Source: a bacterium (lineage in GTDB: Bacteria > Planctomycetota > Planctomycetia > Pirellulales > Pirellulaceae). Taken from it: 9,930 nucleotides of DNA. Shown here piece after piece: positions 7,373 to 9,930 of the stretch. The stretch is taken from assembly GCA_030432015.1 (NCBI GenBank), contig JAUIHJ010000280.1:1-9930 (forward strand), given 5' to 3'. A program made the position numbers and the translations under genes. The notes below the pieces were generated by a model that saw only the letters and a list, made by a program, of their open reading frames with translations, made no database searches and had not been told where the DNA came from. Each line of letters starts with the position of its first letter. Position 1 is the first letter of the stretch.

Positions 7373-8434
7373 TTATCGGACCTCGAACGATTCGAGCCGT
7401 CCGGCCTGGGAAGCGGGTGTTCGGACTTCGATACCGGCATTGAGTTCTGCGCGCCAGACTCGCACCGTGGCATCAAAGCCGGCCGAGACCAACGTGCCGC
7501 CTCGAAATGCCAAGGCCATCACCGAACCGGTATGGCCGGTCAGTCGGTCGACTTCCTGTCGCGACTCGAGGTCCCAGATGCGAATCAAATTGTCGCTGCC
7601 GCCGACGGCGAGGCGTTGCGCTCCCAGGAACTCGACGGCCATGACTTTGGCGGCCGCCGGTGGCAGCGTAAATTCGCTGTTACCGTCAAGCGAGGCGATC
7701 CGCACGCGGCGATCTTCACCACATGACGCCAGCCAGTTTCCGTCAGGGGAAAACGCCACCGCGCGAATCCGTTGGCGGTGCGCAGCGTGGGTGCTTTGGG
7801 TTTCACCGGTCTCAGGATCCCAAATCCGAATCTTCCCATTGCGTCCCCCGCCGGCCATGAGGCCGCCATCGGGCGTGAATGCAATCGCTCGCATGTCAAT
7901 GCAGGGACAATCCAGTTCCGTCAGCTGCGCACCCGTCGTTGTATCGAAGAATCGCAACGGCTCATGGAACCCGACGGAGGCCAATTGCGACGTACCCGGC
8001 CGGAAGGCAATGGCGCTCAGCGCCTCATCCCCCCGCATCAGTTCGCGGAGCGGTTGCGAAGCCGATTCACTCCAGATCAAGATCCGGCCGTCGCCGCCGG
8101 CGGAAGCAAGTTGGCTACCGTCGCCGGAATACGCGAGAGACCTCACCCACCCGGTGTGACCAACCAATCGCTGCAACACGCGTCGCTCGCCCAGGTCCCA
8201 GATTCGAATGGCGTGGTCGTCGCCCGCAATTGCCAATCGGCGACCGGAGAAATCGAGGGCCAAAGAAACCACCACGGGACGTTTCGCAGTTGGGTCAGCC
8301 GGCATCAATTGCACGACTTCCGACGACCACTGGGCCGATTCGGCAAACGCGCAGCGCAGCCCCCCACTGCTCACGACCATCGCAAGTCCAAAACAAAGGG
8401 GCACCAGGGCGCGAAACGACGGTGCGAATACCAT
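7373..8434 (-). CDS. Exported seven-bladed WD40 beta-propeller protein
   Basis: A 353-residue protein. Residues 1-31 look like a Sec signal peptide, with Arg8, a hydrophobic core about 10-24, and an AFA cleavage site before ESAQ, so the mature protein should be periplasmic or outside the cell. The rest is a run of seven WD40-type blades, at about 55-83, 92-124, 135-165, 178-208, 218-250, 259-290 and 300-328. Typical signatures are GHTGWVRSLAYSGDGSQLAS, DNLIRIWDLE and GHTGSVMALAF. Seven blades make one closed propeller, a protein-binding scaffold with no catalytic residues expected. No cytochrome c, kinase or protease domain is attached, unlike many planctomycete WD40 proteins. The ATG at 8434 has AAGGA seven bases upstream. 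It sits 83 bp before the giant secreted protein on the same strand, suggesting a possible shared transcript. The binding partner is unknown. Confidence 0.9.
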   Translation of the reverse strand: MVFAPSFRALVPLCFGLAMVVSSGGLRCAFAESAQWSSEVVQLMPADPTAKRPVVVSLALDFSGRRLAIAGDDHAIRIWDLGERRVLQRLVGHTGWVRSLAYSGDGSQLASAGGDGRILIWSESASQPLRELMRGDEALSAIAFRPGTSQLASVGFHEPLRFFDTTTGAQLTELDCPCIDMRAIAFTPDGGLMAGGGRNGKIRIWDPETGETQSTHAAHRQRIRAVAFSPDGNWLASCGEDRRVRIASLDGNSEFTLPPAAAKVMAVEFLGAQRLAVGGSDNLIRIWDLESRQEVDRLTGHTGSVMALAFRGGTLVSAGFDATVRVWRAELNAGIEVRTPASQAGRLESFEVR

Positions 8435-8464
8435 CCATGATTCCTTACATTGCGGTCGATACAG

Positions 8465-8493
8465 GTTGCACGCAAAAACCGCGCGGCCGTCAA
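8465..8493 (-). promoter_or_regulatory. Candidate sigma-70-type promoter for the WD40 gene
   Basis: On the minus strand TTGACG (8493-8488) matches five of six -35 consensus bases. It is followed after exactly 17 bases by TGCAAC (8470-8465), a poor -10 box matching three of six. Transcription would start near 8457, giving a leader of about 23 bases carrying the AAGGA site. Spacing and position are good but the -10 is weak. Confidence 0.25.
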
Positions 8494-8514
8494 TTTGTAC
8501 TATCGGCGCATGGC

Positions 8515-8614
8515 AAAGAACCGCTAGAGGCGAACCGTCAAGACGATCGGGACCAGCGCGATATAGCGGTTTTTTAGGGCTGGCAAGATATAGCGATTTC
8601 GCAGCCCAGCGAAA
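8515..8614. repeat. Nested inverted/direct repeat element, possible bidirectional terminator
   Basis: AAAGAACCGCTA (8515-8526) is complementary to TAGCGGTTTTTT (8564-8575) at 11 of 12 positions, with the mismatch a possible G-U pair. The arms enclose 37 bases and have an A run on one side and a T run on the other, as in a bidirectional terminator with a long loop. The right arm belongs to a direct repeat, GATATAGCGGTTT (8560-8572) and GATATAGCGATTT (8587-8599), 27 bp apart with one mismatch. Two further inverted pairs follow: GGGCTG (8577-8582) with CAGCCC (8602-8607), and TTTCGC (8597-8602) with GCGAAA (8609-8614). It could end gltA transcription, regulate the WD40 gene, or be a dispersed REP-like sequence. 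Confidence 0.45.
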
Positions 8615-8654
8615 ACAGGCAGCTTACAACCAAGCAAATGGGGAGGCCTGACCC

Positions 8655-8698
8655 TGGTCATGGTGACCACCAACCGCGCTTTCGCGCAGCGGCGGGTT
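8655..8698 (-). other. Two short hairpins downstream of gltA
   Basis: TGGTCA-TGG-TGACCA (8655-8669) has perfect six-base arms with a three-base loop. Next to it, GCGC-TTTC-GCGC (8676-8687) reads on the minus strand as GCGC-GAAA-GCGC, a GNRA-type tetraloop, with an outer AACC/GGTT pair (8672-8675 with 8695-8698) closing over a bulge. Neither is followed by a U run on the gltA strand. They may be 3'-end structures of the gltA message, but their distance (about 170-215 bases past the stop) makes this uncertain. Confidence 0.3.
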
Positions 8699-8869
8699 GC
8701 AATCAGCGGCTGTCAGCGAGCGTCGGTCAAGATACGCTGATCGGTCTTGAAGGCATCACTCCGCACATGGCCACCGCGTTCGTATGCCAGGCGCGCCCGC
8801 CGGACATTCACGAAACGGTGTCGCCCGGCGTCAATCACCGGAACATGCATTGGCAACGCCGCAAGCCCA

Positions 8870-9930
8870 CTAGCGTTCGGAGATATCGACGAAATCTCGA
8901 AGTTCTCGCCCGGTATAGATTTGGCGTGGACGGCAAATTCGCTTGTTGGGCGAACGATGCATTTCCAACCAATGAGCAATCCATCCAGGCAAGCGGCCCA
9001 TCGCGAACAACACGGTGAACATTTGTTGAGGAATGCCGATGGCGCGATAGATCACGCCCGAATAAAAGTCGACGTTGGGATACAACTTCCGCTCGACGAA
9101 GTAGGGATCGCTAAGTGCGACTTCTTCGAGTTGCTGCGCGACCTCAAACACCGGGTCCGCCAGGTTCATTTTCGCCAGCAACTTGTCACAGGCCGATTTG
9201 ATGATCGTGGCCCGAGGGTCGTAGTTTTTGTACACCCGGTGACCGAACCCCATCAAGCGAAAGCCGCTTTTCTTGTCCTTGGCCATGTCGACAAACTTCT
9301 TGACATTGCCGCCATCGGCGATAATCTGCTCCAGCATGTTAACGCACGCTTCGTTCGCACCGCCGTGCAGGGGCCCCCAAAGGGCACAAATCCCAGCGGC
9401 AATCGACGCAAACAGGTTCGCATTCGCCGAACCAACCATCCGCACGGTGCTCGTGCTACAGTTCTGCTCGTGATCCGCGTGCACGATCAGCAACATGTTC
9501 AGCGCGGAGACAAAATCGGGATCGATCTCGTACGGTTCACTGGGAACCGCGAACATCATCTGCAGGAAATTCTCGCAGTACGTGAGATCGTTCTGGGGAT
9601 AAACGAAGGGCTGACCAATCGATTTCTTGTAGCTGTACGCCGCAATCGTCGGCAGCTTGGCGAACAGGCGATGAATGCAGACCATTGCCTGGGCTTCATC
9701 CATCGGATCGAGCGAATCCTGATAGAAGGTGGACAAGCCGCCGACAACCGATGACAGAATCGCCATCGGATGGGCATCCCGAGGAAAACCGTTGTAAAAC
9801 GACCGCATATCCTCATGCAGCATCGTGTGGCGGCGAATGGACGCTCGGAATTCTTGCAGCTGCGCTTCGGTCGGCAATTCGCCGTAAATCAGCAGATAGG
9901 ACACTTCGACGAAATCATGCTGCGCCAAGG
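8870..9930 (-). CDS. gltA: Citrate synthase (EC 2.3.3.16), 5' end cut by the window edge
   Basis: Condenses acetyl-CoA and oxaloacetate to citrate, the entry step of the TCA cycle, in the cytoplasm. The visible 353 or so residues correspond to the E. coli-type (GltA) enzyme from about residue 75 to the C-terminus; the usual length is about 430, so roughly 75-90 N-terminal residues lie beyond position 9930. The TTG at 9928 is an internal Leu codon, not the start. Numbered from it, the active-site residues are present: HADHEQN (150-156), His188 in GPLHGGANEA, His230 in GFGHRVYKN, Arg239 in DPRA and Asp287 in YPNVDFYSG. The C-terminal RPRQIYTG (333-340) is also intact. Where the E. coli protein reads PCEPYE, with the Cys linked to its NADH-sensitive site as I recall, this one has PSEPYE. 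Nothing suggests a pseudogene. A 435-bp gap with possible terminator structures separates it from the next minus-strand gene, so it is probably its own unit. Confidence 0.96.
   Translation of the reverse strand, partial: LAQHDFVEVSYLLIYGELPTEAQLQEFRASIRRHTMLHEDMRSFYNGFPRDAHPMAILSSVVGGLSTFYQDSLDPMDEAQAMVCIHRLFAKLPTIAAYSYKKSIGQPFVYPQNDLTYCENFLQMMFAVPSEPYEIDPDFVSALNMLLIVHADHEQNCSTSTVRMVGSANANLFASIAAGICALWGPLHGGANEACVNMLEQIIADGGNVKKFVDMAKDKKSGFRLMGFGHRVYKNYDPRATIIKSACDKLLAKMNLADPVFEVAQQLEEVALSDPYFVERKLYPNVDFYSGVIYRAIGIPQQMFTVLFAMGRLPGWIAHWLEMHRSPNKRICRPRQIYTGRELRDFVDISER

Larger units (their letters stand above)
8435..8869. other. 435-bp gap between gltA and the WD40 gene, rich in small inverted repeats
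   Basis: No convincing gene is present on either strand. The part nearest the WD40 gene holds its ribosome binding site (AAGGA, 8442-8446 on the minus strand) and a weak promoter candidate. The middle (8515-8614) holds a cluster of direct and inverted repeats. The part nearest gltA holds two short hairpins (8655-8698). The remaining stretch, about 8700-8869, shows nothing I can support; open frames there are continuations of frames antisense to, or shifted from, gltA. Confidence 0.5.

Noticed and set aside
8523..8660. Small minus-strand frame starting with the ATG at 8660, in which the 27-bp repeat would encode LRNRYI and LKNRYI
   Set aside because: The periodicity is a by-product of a 27-bp (multiple of three) DNA repeat. 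There is no ribosome binding site, and the DNA inverted repeats explain the sequence better. Worth revisiting if homologues appear.
8713..8979. 88-codon minus-strand frame running from inside gltA into the gap
   Set aside because: It starts within gltA in another frame, resembles nothing I recognise, and has no supporting start signal.
8747..9754. 335-codon plus-strand open frame opposite gltA
   Set aside because: It lies antisense to a clearly functional citrate synthase and has no protein-family features.
9926..9928. TTG at 9928 as the start codon of gltA
   Set aside because: Alignment to known citrate synthases places this Leu inside the protein; the gene clearly continues past the window edge.

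Overview
The window looks like chromosome from a planctomycete, most likely Pirellulales (Rhodopirellula/Blastopirellula-like). The main reason is the 1722-residue gene on the minus strand. It begins with the phylum's extracellular-protein motif, here read as ETMEPRCLLDAD, a variant of the usual LEPRxLLDA signature. It continues with SdrD-B-like beta-sandwich modules and ends in DGDG-type calcium repeats, an arrangement frequent in this group. The genes are sparse and moderately GC-rich, and most lack strong Shine-Dalgarno sites, which fits. I see no RNA genes, CRISPR arrays, transposases or phage genes.

Left part, plus strand (1-2084): the 3' end of an unidentified two-helix membrane protein (3-341); a 56-residue charged coiled-coil protein (397-567); a 230-bp gap with a 10-bp direct repeat; and a multi-spanning glycosyltransferase of the GT87/DUF2029 type (798-2084). 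The latter converges on the giant gene with only 36 bp between the stop codons.

Middle and right part, minus strand (9930 down to 2121): citrate synthase (gltA, 5' end outside the window); a 435-bp gap with nested inverted and direct repeats; a signal-peptide-bearing seven-bladed WD40 propeller (8434-7373); an 83-bp spacer with two small inverted repeats; and the giant secreted repeat protein (7289-2121), which has the strongest ribosome binding site in the window.

The WD40 protein and the giant protein are both predicted to leave the cytoplasm, point the same way and lie close together, so they may be co-expressed surface components; this is inference. Citrate synthase is ordinary TCA-cycle metabolism and is probably a separate unit.

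The most interesting structure is inside the giant gene. Its modules alternate between a two-cysteine type and a cysteine-free type and were duplicated as pairs with an exact 228-residue (684-bp) step. The second is the palindrome-rich element at about 8515-8614 between gltA and the WD40 gene. I found no clear evidence of a wholly new defence or metabolic system.
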